NCBI RefSeq assembly: GCF_012272835.1
Contig: NZ_JAAWWK010000001.1
Span: 806,001 to 870,000, forward strand
Reading direction: 5' to 3'
DNA from: Spongiibacter thalassae
GTDB taxonomy: Bacteria > Pseudomonadota > Gammaproteobacteria > Pseudomonadales > Spongiibacteraceae
DNA length: 64,000 bases
Notes under the pieces: model-generated
Told to the model about the DNA's origin: nothing
The model's database searches: none
What the model saw: only the letters and a program-made list of their open reading frames with translations
Made by a program: the position numbers and the translations under genes
In this document: one piece after another, positions 8,858 to 16,924 of the stretch
Numbering within the stretch: the stretch's first letter is position 1
Layout of the letters: each line of letters opens with the position of its first letter

Positions 8858-10084
8858 CTATTGGCTGATGTCCTGCAGCAGCTCAAGGTTGGATTCGGCG
8901 CCGAGTAGGGCGCGACCGTACAAGGCCATCGACAGGCGGCTGTTCAAGGCGTTGTGGCGGCTGCCCACATTGATGTCCCGCCACAGCCGCTGCATGGCAC
9001 TGCTTTGGGCGAAGCTGCCGGGGCCGGCGATATCCATCAGTTTTTCTGTGGCACTGCGCACCAGTTTCATTGCATACCCGCAGTCAGCTTGCATTTTTGC
9101 CTTCTCAAAACCCGTTAGGGCGCGTTGGGGAGAAACCTCGTCAACAAGGGCGACAGTGCGCTCGATATGCAGCCATGCCGACTCAATTTCCATTGTTGCT
9201 TCACCGAGAATACCGGCAAGAATTTCGGCGTCGGCCTGGCTGTCGTATTTCCAACCGATGATTTTGCGTTTGGCCATCGTTGAATTTACCGCCTCCTGCA
9301 AGCCCTGTGCGCCGCCGAGCATCGGCGCGAGCACCGTAAGCGGAAACAGGGGCTCAACAGGCCACAGGTCGCGGGGTTCCAGCGCGGCGCGTACAGCCGG
9401 GTCATCGCTGGTGCCGCTGCGCAATTTACTGAAAGAAAGGATTAGTTCGGGTGGAAGAACCAGCTTCTCGGCCACAACAGTGTTGCTTCCAGATGCACAA
9501 ACACCGGCGACCTGCCAGGTGTTTTTGATGTTCACCTGCGCGCTGTCTTTCAGCGGCATAATGGCAAAGCCGGCGTCTACCACATTGCCGTTATTGTCGA
9601 GAATGTTAATGCCGTTCATCGCCCAGTCAGCGTGCATGCATCCAGAGGCATAGGGCCAGCTACCGGTAATTTCGTACCCTTCGGAACAGGGTGTCGCGGT
9701 GCCGGTGCGGGCCGCTACGCTGCACACCAATTCATTTCCACGCTGAAATATTCGGTCGCGGGTCGGGACGGGAAGCGACGCCGCCGATGCCGATACACTG
9801 GACAATAGACCAAATGACCAGGCTGTGGCGGGATCGGCCTTGGCCAACTCTGCGACGGTTTTCAGATGGGTCAGCAGAGTATTGCCGACACCGCCGAAAC
9901 GCTTTGGGAACATCATTGTGAACAGGCCGCTTTCCTGTATTGCGGTAAACACTCTGGCGGACATTTTGCCCTGTGACTCGGCGTGTCCGGCTTCTTCGAG
10001 AAGAAGGGGCTTTAGAGCGGCAGCTGTGGCGATAGGATTCAGTGTTTGCGGCTTATTGCAGGCGTTAAGTTCGGTGTCATTCAT
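8858..10084 (-). CDS. HsaA/acyl-CoA-dehydrogenase-fold flavin monooxygenase
   Basis: A 408-residue protein of the acyl-CoA dehydrogenase fold in its two-component monooxygenase branch (group D: HsaA, HpaB-like, DszC). Evidence is the N-terminal helical domain (FPKRFGGVGN; KADPATAW), a beta domain with a GSWPYASGC segment (this branch uses GxWxxxSG rather than the CoA-type GSD motif), and the C-terminal domain ending RHNALNSR. It would hydroxylate an aromatic or enolised ring using reduced flavin delivered by a separate reductase, which is not in this window. The start is set at ATG 10084 (CGGAG upstream) rather than 10171. It is followed by the NTF2-like gene at 8830. Confidence 0.82.
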   Translation of the reverse strand: MNDTELNACNKPQTLNPIATAAALKPLLLEEAGHAESQGKMSARVFTAIQESGLFTMMFPKRFGGVGNTLLTHLKTVAELAKADPATAWSFGLLSSVSASAASLPVPTRDRIFQRGNELVCSVAARTGTATPCSEGYEITGSWPYASGCMHADWAMNGINILDNNGNVVDAGFAIMPLKDSAQVNIKNTWQVAGVCASGSNTVVAEKLVLPPELILSFSKLRSGTSDDPAVRAALEPRDLWPVEPLFPLTVLAPMLGGAQGLQEAVNSTMAKRKIIGWKYDSQADAEILAGILGEATMEIESAWLHIERTVALVDEVSPQRALTGFEKAKMQADCGYAMKLVRSATEKLMDIAGPGSFAQSSAMQRLWRDINVGSRHNALNSRLSMALYGRALLGAESNLELLQDISQ

Positions 10085-10184
10085 GCTATCTACTCCGTTA
10101 TTGGCGTTATTGAGAATAATCATGGCACTGATAGCGGAATATTTCACAAAGGGTGTTTGACCCGAGGCCAAACCAATTCAGGGG

Positions 10185-10745
10185 CTTTCGCGAGGGGCCT
10201 CGCTCTCACTGGCGGTTTGCTCGTGTTGTAGGAGCGAGTCCTGCTCGCCAAGGTGTTGGCGCAGGGTGGAATTCGCGAGGGAGCCTCGCTCCCACAGGGT
10301 TGGGGGTGGTTTGAGTGGTGGGAGCGAGCCCTGCTTGCGAAGGGTTTGCGCAGGGTGGGATTCACGAGGGAGCCTCGCTCCCACAGGGTTGGGGGTGGTT
10401 TGAATGGTAGGAGCGAGCCCTGCTCGCGAAGGGTTTGAGCAGGGTGGGATTCGCGAGGGAGCCTCGCTCCCATCGGGTTGGGGGTGGTTTGAATGGTAGG
10501 AGCGAGCCCTGCTCGCGAAGGTGTTGGCGCAGGGTGGAATTCGCGAGGGAGTCTCGCTCCCACAGGGTTGGGGGTGGTTTCAATGGTAGGAGCGAGCCCT
10601 GCTCGCGAGGGTGTTGGCGCAGGGCGAAATGCGCGAGGGAGCCTCGCTCCCACCGGGTTGGGGGGGGGTGAATGGTGGGAGCGAGCCCTGCTCGCGAAGG
10701 TGTTGGCGCAGGGAGGAGTTCGCGAGGGGGCCTCGCTCCCGCAGG
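10185..10745. repeat. Tandem BIME-like array of REP palindromes
   Basis: About six units of 89-90 bp repeat in tandem. Each contains a forward element GGAGCGAGCCCTGCTCGCGA, starting at 10231, 10321, 10410, 10499, 10589 and 10678, and an inverted partner TTCGCGAGGGAGCCTCGCTC in the second half. A seventh inverted partner opens the array near 10187. The element is itself an imperfect palindrome and closely resembles the REP element of Pseudomonas (GGGAGCGAGCCTGCTCGCGA type). Units differ by scattered substitutions. Such arrays are mobilised in trans by RAYT transposases; none is seen in this window. Open frames across the array are only translations of the repeat. Confidence 0.9.
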
Positions 10746-10916
10746 GTTTTTGTCCTATGTTATAGTGTTTTCGGTGATAACATGACGGCCGTCTTCGAGG
10801 GTATTGGTGAAGGGGGGGGGGCGCCGCAGGGGTATTTCCCCGATTTTCGGGTGAGTGCATGTCGCGAAGCCGATAAACAGCGGCCTTGATAACTATAGCT
10901 ATGAGAGAAACCCAAT
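10746..10916. other. Leader region before TonB receptor
   Basis: Between the REP array and the receptor at 10917 there is no gene. It contains the AT-rich stretch CCTATGTTATAGTGTTTTCG near 10753-10772 followed by an AACA, a possible promoter, and a run of nine G near 10812. I find no ACA-N13-TGT dyad here. Together with the array this accounts for the 832-bp gap from 10085 to 10916. Confidence 0.4.
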
Positions 10917-13451
10917 ATGAAAAATCCTGCATTTGCAGCGGTCCGTGCCGCAGCGTTGGTTCCCGCTGCATCATTGAGCCTTTTGTCCATGGCGACGATG
11001 CCTGTCTTTGCGCAGAGCAGCAGCAGTGCCATGCTCGAGGAGGTCGTGGTCACGGCCCGGCGCCGGGAGGAAAGTTTGCAGGATACGCCGATCGCGGTGT
11101 CGGCGATTGGTTCGGATATGTTGGACAATCTCGGTATCAGTGATATTGAGGATGTCGAACGGCTGGCGCCGAGTTTGCAATTCTCCCAGACCAACTACAA
11201 GGCTCCGGCGGTATTTATTCGGGGCATCGGCCAGCGATCGGGCAACCCGGTGCTCGACCCCGGTGTTGGAATGTACCTGAATGGGGTATACGTACCCCGT
11301 TCTGACGCTCAGCTGCTGGACGCGGTGGATGTGGCCAGTATTCAGGTGTTGCGTGGGCCTCAGGGCACATTGTTTGGCAAGAATAATATCGGTGGCGCGA
11401 TATTAGTGGATTCGAAAAAGCCCTTCACCGACACCTTTGAATTTGGTGCCAGAGTTGGTGCGGGGGATTTTGGTGACAAGAGCCTCAAACTCGATGCCAA
11501 TGTTCCACTGACAGACGCCCTGGCGATGCGCCTGGCACTGAATGTCAAACGCAGTGATGGTTCAATCGAGAATGTGAGCGCCGACCAGTCCCTGTTTGAT
11601 CAGGATCGTATGGCCCTGTCGTCGAGGGTGATCTGGTATGCGGACAATGATTGGGAAGTCGATATATTTGGCTTTCTAAGTCGTATTGATGAGCGGGGTT
11701 CGCCTTATAACTGTGCCTTCCAGAACGGCGACGCCATATTAACCAAGGGCTACTACCGAGGGCAGGGCGGCCCGGATCTGGAGGCCGCGTGTAACGAAAG
11801 TTCGGCACTGGCTGAGGACTTCAAGGTCAGCCAGACCGCTGAAGATGCGGTGTATGCCATCGACAACCATATGCTCGCGTTGACCCTGCGTGGTGCCCTG
11901 TGGGGACTGGATGTGGAAAGTATCACCAGTTACGCCTTGCAGGACAATATCCGCATCAGCGGCGACTCCGATGGCACCGCAATTCGCGGTGTTGCAGTGG
12001 GGCCTGATGCGGGCTATCAGGTGCTTCGCGGGGCCGGGGAATCGATTGCCGGGGCGACCCGGGATCAGTTTACCCAGGAATTCAAATTTAATGGCATGGC
12101 GTGGAATGACAACCTGACCTATACCTTCGGTGTGTTCTTTGCCCAGGAAAATCTCGATAACAGCATCGACGGCACCGAGGTGGGTGATAATGGTCTGGTC
12201 GCTGTCGGCTCTGACGCTGCGGTGAACCTGCCAGTGACTCCGCCCGATGCGATGGTGCTGCCAGTGCAGGCTAACGCGATAGCGCTGGCAGATTACGAAA
12301 ACCAGACCGCAGCCGTTTTTGCCCAGGGTAGCTGGGATATGTCGGAGTCCACCCAGCTGACACTGGGATTACGCTATACCGAAGAACAACGCAGCACGGT
12401 GCAAATTCAGGGCACGCCGGACTACGAGGAATACGCCAATCGCCTGAATGCCCAGATTGGTAGCAACCCTGCAATCGTCCAGCCGGTTACCCACGCTATG
12501 GACGGCATTTATTCTCCGGTCAGCTTGCAGCAGTACTACGCTTATCGGGCACCCGAGGTGCCCTTGACCTACGCTCCAGCCCTTAAAGGCGATACGACCT
12601 TCGCCGAATTCACCCCGAATATCACAGTGAATTACGTTGCTCAGGAGGAGATGTTAGAGGCGCTGAATCTGGACAGCTTTATGGCCTATGCCACGGTAAG
12701 CAAGGGCTTTAAATCCGGCGGTCTGGATGTGCGTTCGACCCAGACTGAGTCAAATATTCAGCAGTTTGAGCCAGAAGTGGTACTTAACAAGGAGCTGGGC
12801 TTTAAGTTGGATGCCCTCGATCAGCGACTGCGCTTCAATGTGGCGGTGTTTCAGATGGATTACACCAACCTGCAGGTCGCGCTGTATGAACGGGGCTCGA
12901 CGCAAACAGAGGTGGTCCAGTTTACCGGTAATGCCGGTGAAGCGGTGGTTGATGGTTTCGAATTTGAACTCACCGCGCTGCTCGGGGATTTCTCCGTTAC
13001 GGCCAATGCAGGCTATACCGACGGCGACTTCGTGGAGTATGACCTGGGCACCAATACCGCCGATGGCTTTGCCATTGTCGATCGCAGCAACGAGGCCTTC
13101 CCGCAGGTTCCCCAGAACGTTCGCGGTGTGGTGCTGGCCTATGACTGGCATTCCCCTGTCGGGCTGATTGTGCCCCAGCTGCAATACTACTACTCCGACC
13201 GGATCTTTATTGGCACTGACTATCTCAGCGGTGAATACGACAACTCAACCATTGGCCAGTACGAGCTTTATAACGCGCGCCTGCGCTGGGAAATTAACGA
13301 CCGCATGGGTGTGGCGGCCTATGTCGATAATCTGAAAAACGACCCCTATTTTGTCGGGGGGATCGCGGTAACGAGTGTTATCGGAGTAGCCAACCGGGTA
13401 CCCGGTACACCCAGAGAGATGGGTGTCGAATTCAGCTATAAATTCCAGTAA
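10917..13451 (+). CDS. TonB-dependent receptor
   Basis: An 844-residue outer-membrane receptor. It has a signal peptide (about residues 1-32, ending VFAQ), a TonB-box-like LEEVVVTARRR segment, a plug domain with PAVFIRGIGQRS, VLRGPQGTLFGKNNIGGAI (the last plug strand) and a 22-stranded barrel ending in SYKFQ. Receptors of this subclass import bulky or hydrophobic organic substrates as well as siderophores; the catabolic setting favours a carbon source. Start ATG 10917 has GAGAG upstream. It is co-transcribed with an M20 peptidase 27 bp downstream. No N-terminal signalling extension is present, so it does not report to an anti-sigma factor. Confidence 0.93.
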   Translation: MKNPAFAAVRAAALVPAASLSLLSMATMPVFAQSSSSAMLEEVVVTARRREESLQDTPIAVSAIGSDMLDNLGISDIEDVERLAPSLQFSQTNYKAPAVFIRGIGQRSGNPVLDPGVGMYLNGVYVPRSDAQLLDAVDVASIQVLRGPQGTLFGKNNIGGAILVDSKKPFTDTFEFGARVGAGDFGDKSLKLDANVPLTDALAMRLALNVKRSDGSIENVSADQSLFDQDRMALSSRVIWYADNDWEVDIFGFLSRIDERGSPYNCAFQNGDAILTKGYYRGQGGPDLEAACNESSALAEDFKVSQTAEDAVYAIDNHMLALTLRGALWGLDVESITSYALQDNIRISGDSDGTAIRGVAVGPDAGYQVLRGAGESIAGATRDQFTQEFKFNGMAWNDNLTYTFGVFFAQENLDNSIDGTEVGDNGLVAVGSDAAVNLPVTPPDAMVLPVQANAIALADYENQTAAVFAQGSWDMSESTQLTLGLRYTEEQRSTVQIQGTPDYEEYANRLNAQIGSNPAIVQPVTHAMDGIYSPVSLQQYYAYRAPEVPLTYAPALKGDTTFAEFTPNITVNYVAQEEMLEALNLDSFMAYATVSKGFKSGGLDVRSTQTESNIQQFEPEVVLNKELGFKLDALDQRLRFNVAVFQMDYTNLQVALYERGSTQTEVVQFTGNAGEAVVDGFEFELTALLGDFSVTANAGYTDGDFVEYDLGTNTADGFAIVDRSNEAFPQVPQNVRGVVLAYDWHSPVGLIVPQLQYYYSDRIFIGTDYLSGEYDNSTIGQYELYNARLRWEINDRMGVAAYVDNLKNDPYFVGGIAVTSVIGVANRVPGTPREMGVEFSYKFQ

Positions 13452-13478
13452 ACCGCAGTGACGTTGGCAGGCCATACC

Positions 13479-14942
13479 ATGAAGGTTTTTTTACGCACGA
13501 TTTCTCTCTCCCTGGTGATATTGCTGGGGGTGCTGGCCTGGCGCACTTACCAGTTCACGCCGCCGGAGCAGGGGGCGGTTGAACCCCTGAGCAAAGAGAG
13601 TTGGGACAGCGCCTATCTGGCCGAAGGACTGGCGGAGGCTATTCGTTATCCGACAGTATCCAACAAGGATTCGCAGCAGGTCGATCGGCAGGCCTTTGCG
13701 GATTTTCGCGCTTTTCTGACGGAGCGTTTTCCGCTGGTATTCCAGCGTATCCCTCATCAAGTTATGGCCGGCGACAGCCTGCTGTTTCGCTGGGCGGGAG
13801 ATAATCGCGATGCTGCTCCGATACTGCTGCTCGCCCATCAGGATGTGGTGCCGGTCATTCCAGGTACGGAGCAGGAGTGGGCGTATCCCCCCTTTGCCGG
13901 CGTTATCGCCGAAGGCCATATTTGGGGTCGGGGCGCGGTAGACGACAAAGCCAGCGTGATGGGGATTCTGGAGGCGGTGGAGCGACTGCTCAAGGAGGGG
14001 TTTACACCACCGCGTGATATCTACCTCGCTTTCGGCCACGATGAAGAAGTGGGGGGGCGTGGCGCTGTCGCGATGGCGCAGCATATTGCCGACAGTGGGG
14101 AAAAACTCGCCTTCTTACTGGATGAAGGCGGCGTGATTGCCCGAGGGATGATGGCGGGAGTGAGCCGCCCCATTGCGCTTATCGGGCCAGGAGAAAAGGG
14201 CTATGTCAGCTTGAAGCTCACCGCTAGAGGCACCGGGGGGCACTCCTCCATGCCGCCTCAGCAGACCGCTGCAGGTATTATCGCTGCGGCGGTGAGTCGT
14301 CTTGAAAACAATCCCATGCCGGCCAGGCTGGATATGATGGCTGACCTGATCCGCTATCTCGGCGATGAAATTCCCTGGTATCAACGGGTGCTGTTTGCCA
14401 ATGAATGGCTGTTCGCGCCGCTGCTCGACAGAATTCTTCGCGCGACCCCCACATTGAACGCCGGCATTCGCACCACTACAGCGGTAACGATGCTGGAGGG
14501 CAGTGTGCAGGACAACGTGCTGCCGATCACCGCCAGTGCCGTGGTGAATTTTCGAATCATTCCCGGTGAAACTGTTGAGCTGGTCACCCAGCGGGTGATC
14601 GACATTATCGACGACCCTCGAGTCAGTGTGAGTCCCTACGGTGGCTTTGGCAGCAATCCCTCCTCGGTCGCCGCGCCGGACTCCGCCGGCTTTAACGTAC
14701 TGAGTGACATTGTTCGTCAGGTAAACCCGAATGTTGTGGTAACGCCGCGTTTGGTTGTCGCGGCCACCGATGCCCGTCATTTCGAGGGTGTTGCCGAGAA
14801 CAGTTACCGCTTTATTGGTATAGAGCTGGGGCCGGAGGAAATCGCGGGCATTCACGGCACCAATGAGCGGGTGGCCGTAGACAGTTACCGCGATGCGGTG
14901 CAGGTGTATTACCAGCTGATAAGGCGCAGCCGGGAGCTTTAG
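13479..14942 (+). CDS. M20 family metallopeptidase (PM20D1-like)
   Basis: A 487-residue M20 zinc hydrolase with an N-terminal membrane anchor or signal (residues 4-20). The dimetal motif is visible in order: LLLAHQDVVPV, GRGAVDDK, GHDEEVGGRG and the late DARHF. The length and N-terminal anchor match the carboxypeptidase S/PM20D1 branch, which hydrolyses or forms N-acyl amino acids. In this position it could deconjugate an amide-linked substrate imported by the receptor upstream (inference). ATG 13479 is chosen over GTG 13458 because GGCAGG precedes it by 7 bases. Confidence 0.88.
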   Translation: MKVFLRTISLSLVILLGVLAWRTYQFTPPEQGAVEPLSKESWDSAYLAEGLAEAIRYPTVSNKDSQQVDRQAFADFRAFLTERFPLVFQRIPHQVMAGDSLLFRWAGDNRDAAPILLLAHQDVVPVIPGTEQEWAYPPFAGVIAEGHIWGRGAVDDKASVMGILEAVERLLKEGFTPPRDIYLAFGHDEEVGGRGAVAMAQHIADSGEKLAFLLDEGGVIARGMMAGVSRPIALIGPGEKGYVSLKLTARGTGGHSSMPPQQTAAGIIAAAVSRLENNPMPARLDMMADLIRYLGDEIPWYQRVLFANEWLFAPLLDRILRATPTLNAGIRTTTAVTMLEGSVQDNVLPITASAVVNFRIIPGETVELVTQRVIDIIDDPRVSVSPYGGFGSNPSSVAAPDSAGFNVLSDIVRQVNPNVVVTPRLVVAATDARHFEGVAENSYRFIGIELGPEEIAGIHGTNERVAVDSYRDAVQVYYQLIRRSREL

Positions 14943-15036
14943 GCATACCGGCGTAAGCGTCTCGCATCTTCCTGTCATGTCGGCGTCGCCACCGTACATG
15001 CAGGAGTCGCGCTGGTCCAGAGCGGTCCTTGCGGGA

Positions 15037-15960
15037 TTAACGAAGTCGTGCGGTAATTTTGGCGTGGGGGCCGTTTACCTGAGTTTCCCAAGCTGTAGCT
15101 GCGTCGTCGAAGTCAAAATCGAGGTAGTCGATTTCAATATTCTGCTCCGCCGAAATTGTCAGCAGGCGGCGCCAGATTTGTTCGCGATCCGCAGGGGGGC
15201 GCTGGCCGGTGCCTACGACCGAAAGCGTGCGGAAGAGCAGGTGGGCCATGTCCAGTTGAACTTCCCGCCCGGCTCCGGTGCCAATTGTCATAATCCGTGC
15301 GCCCCAGCGTGTAGCCTTGAGGGCATTGAGCATCGGCTGTCCGCAGACCAGATCCAGTACCACGTCGTAACCTTCCCCCGCGTCGGCTTTCAGTGCTGCG
15401 GCGTCATCCTCGGTGCCGAGGGCGACAACACTGTCGCAGATGCCTCGGGCCAATAGCTTGTCCAGTGAGGACTTGTCCCTGGCCGCGGCACTGACGTGGC
15501 CAGCGCCGAGATAGCGGGCCAGTTGCAGGGCGATCTGTCCAAGGGTGCCGGTGGCACCGAGAATCAATACTTTTTCACCTGCTTGAATATTGGCAGCTTC
15601 CAGGGGCACCAATGCGCCAGTCGCCGCGATACCCATAGCAATTGCTGTGCGATCGTCGACGCCGTCGGGAACTTCCCATACCTCTTCTTCCGGCACCAGA
15701 GTTTGTTCTGCCCAGGCCCCCCAGGGCAGAACGGAGCGCTCGCCAAAGTAGACTCGCTTGCCGTCAGTGGTATGGCCGACCCCTTCGCCACGGATTACAC
15801 AGGGATATTCAACACCAAGGCGATAGGCGCCCAATACGTCCCAGCCGCCGAGCCCGGCGGTGTCTACATTAATCAGAACCGCCCCCGCTTGTGGCTGGGG
15901 TGGTGCAAACTCCTGTATTTGTGGGGTTGCGCCGCGTTCGGTAATAACAGCCGCTTTCAT
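15037..15960 (-). CDS. Zinc-free quinone-oxidoreductase-like MDR enzyme
   Basis: A 307-residue medium-chain dehydrogenase/reductase without the structural zinc Cys cluster. It has an N-terminal GroES-like domain and a nucleotide domain with LILGATGTLGQIALQLAR, where the GATGTLG variant and following Ala/Arg residues suggest NADPH. Such enzymes reduce quinones or enones. The start is taken at ATG 15960, with GAGG upstream on the minus strand, not 16026. It is divergent from the TetR gene at 16120, and dyad site 2 lies in the shared gap, so it is a likely direct target of the same regulation. Confidence 0.87.
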   Translation of the reverse strand: MKAAVITERGATPQIQEFAPPQPQAGAVLINVDTAGLGGWDVLGAYRLGVEYPCVIRGEGVGHTTDGKRVYFGERSVLPWGAWAEQTLVPEEEVWEVPDGVDDRTAIAMGIAATGALVPLEAANIQAGEKVLILGATGTLGQIALQLARYLGAGHVSAAARDKSSLDKLLARGICDSVVALGTEDDAAALKADAGEGYDVVLDLVCGQPMLNALKATRWGARIMTIGTGAGREVQLDMAHLLFRTLSVVGTGQRPPADREQIWRRLLTISAEQNIEIDYLDFDFDDAATAWETQVNGPHAKITARLR

Positions 15961-16029
15961 GGAATACCTCGTAGTTTTATTGTTTGGCGAAATATATTGC
16001 CCGATAAGAGCTCTTAAATATGGCAATAG

Positions 16030-16056
16030 TTAAACAAAATACATCAAAATGTTCAA
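16030..16056. promoter_or_regulatory. Operator site 2 (ACA-N13-TGT dyad), divergent TetR promoter
   Basis: TTAAACA-N13-TGTTCAA in the gap between the MDR gene (minus) and the TetR gene (plus). A possible -10 hexamer TACAAT at 16065-16070 lies just downstream on the plus strand. If the TetR protein binds here it would regulate itself, which is a common arrangement for that family. Nine other sites share this geometry. Confidence 0.6.
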
Positions 16057-16119
16057 TTAAGTGTTACAATATATTCACTTTCGAGACACTTTGCCTCTGT
16101 GCTGGTGTATATTGTGTCG

Positions 16120-16752
16120 ATGTTCAATAGTTCTAATCGAGAGGCAGGTGTGGCAGCGAGCAGTTTAACGACAACGGTGGCCCGCAGGCGGAACAAGCGG
16201 TCTGAAAATACCATTGAGGCAATTCTGGCGGCGGCAGAGGTTGTGATTCTTGAGTCGGGTGTCGAGCGGGTATCCATACTGGATGTGTGCAATGAGGCCG
16301 GTATCTCCAGAGGCACATTTTACCGCTACTTCTCTTCCCAGGATGAACTTCTTGAGGCGTTTTCCCGCCATAAGCGTAGCCGTTTTCACCAGGCTCTCGC
16401 CGACGCAGTTGGCCCCTATGACGACCCTGATGAGCGGTTTGACGCGTTTATTCGCTATCTAGATAACTATCTGCAGGTGGGGCGCTCGCGAAAGCTGCTG
16501 ATGGTGGCCCCCGACTACGCAATGGGCTGGTTCTTGCGCATATTCCATGACTCGATTTCCCGTTTTCAGTCGGATTTGACGATTGTGTTCGATGCCTGGG
16601 AGGAGCGCTCAGGGGTGGTGATTGATCGGGAGTTGGTCTGTGAACTCATCATTCGCTACATCCTCAGCGAACAACTGGTGCCTTCGAGCAAGCAGGCACG
16701 CAAGGCCTTGCCGAACAGAATCAAGCGCCTGGTGTTGGCCTTTCGAGCATAG
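16120..16752 (+). CDS. TetR family transcriptional regulator
   Basis: A 210-residue TetR-type repressor. The N-terminal helix-turn-helix is seen as ERVSILDVCNEAGISRGTFYRYFSSQDELLEAF; the rest is a helical ligand domain without recognisable identity. Three starts are possible: GTG 16099, ATG 16120 and GTG 16150. The last has the best ribosome site (GAGAGGCAGG) and would give 200 residues; I list ATG 16120 as a compromise. Dyad site 2 lies about 60 bp upstream, so this protein is the best local candidate for the regulator that recognises all ten sites. That link is inference. Confidence 0.87.
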   Translation: MFNSSNREAGVAASSLTTTVARRRNKRSENTIEAILAAAEVVILESGVERVSILDVCNEAGISRGTFYRYFSSQDELLEAFSRHKRSRFHQALADAVGPYDDPDERFDAFIRYLDNYLQVGRSRKLLMVAPDYAMGWFLRIFHDSISRFQSDLTIVFDAWEERSGVVIDRELVCELIIRYILSEQLVPSSKQARKALPNRIKRLVLAFRA

Positions 16753-16924
16753 CTTCCAGGATGGTAAAGGTTTTGGTTTGACTGTGAGTAAAACCTTCCC
16801 ACTAAATTAATTGACGCTTGTCGTGGTTAAATCGTTGCCTTGAATAATTTTAACAAAATCTGGCACCGCAACCTGGGCTGAGCAGGCCCTGTGGACAGCG
16901 GTGCTGTGCAACCAGGGAAATATC
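16753..16924. other. Intergenic region with weak hairpin
   Basis: AAGGTTTT (16767-16774) can pair with AAAACCTT (16790-16797) downstream of the TetR gene; there is no T-tract. The remainder is AT-rich (AATTAATTGACGC, TTGAATAATTTTAACA) and may hold the promoter of the flavoprotein at 16925. No ACA-N13-TGT dyad is present. Confidence 0.3.

Noticed and set aside
10185-10745. CRISPR array
   Set aside because: Units are contiguous 89-90 bp repeats with internal palindromes; there are no unique spacers of constant length and no cas genes.
10144-10974. Long open frames on both strands across the REP array, encoding repetitive Arg/Pro/Gly-rich peptides
   Set aside because: They are translations of the 89-90 bp repeat in several frames at once. 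No ribosome site or family resemblance is present.
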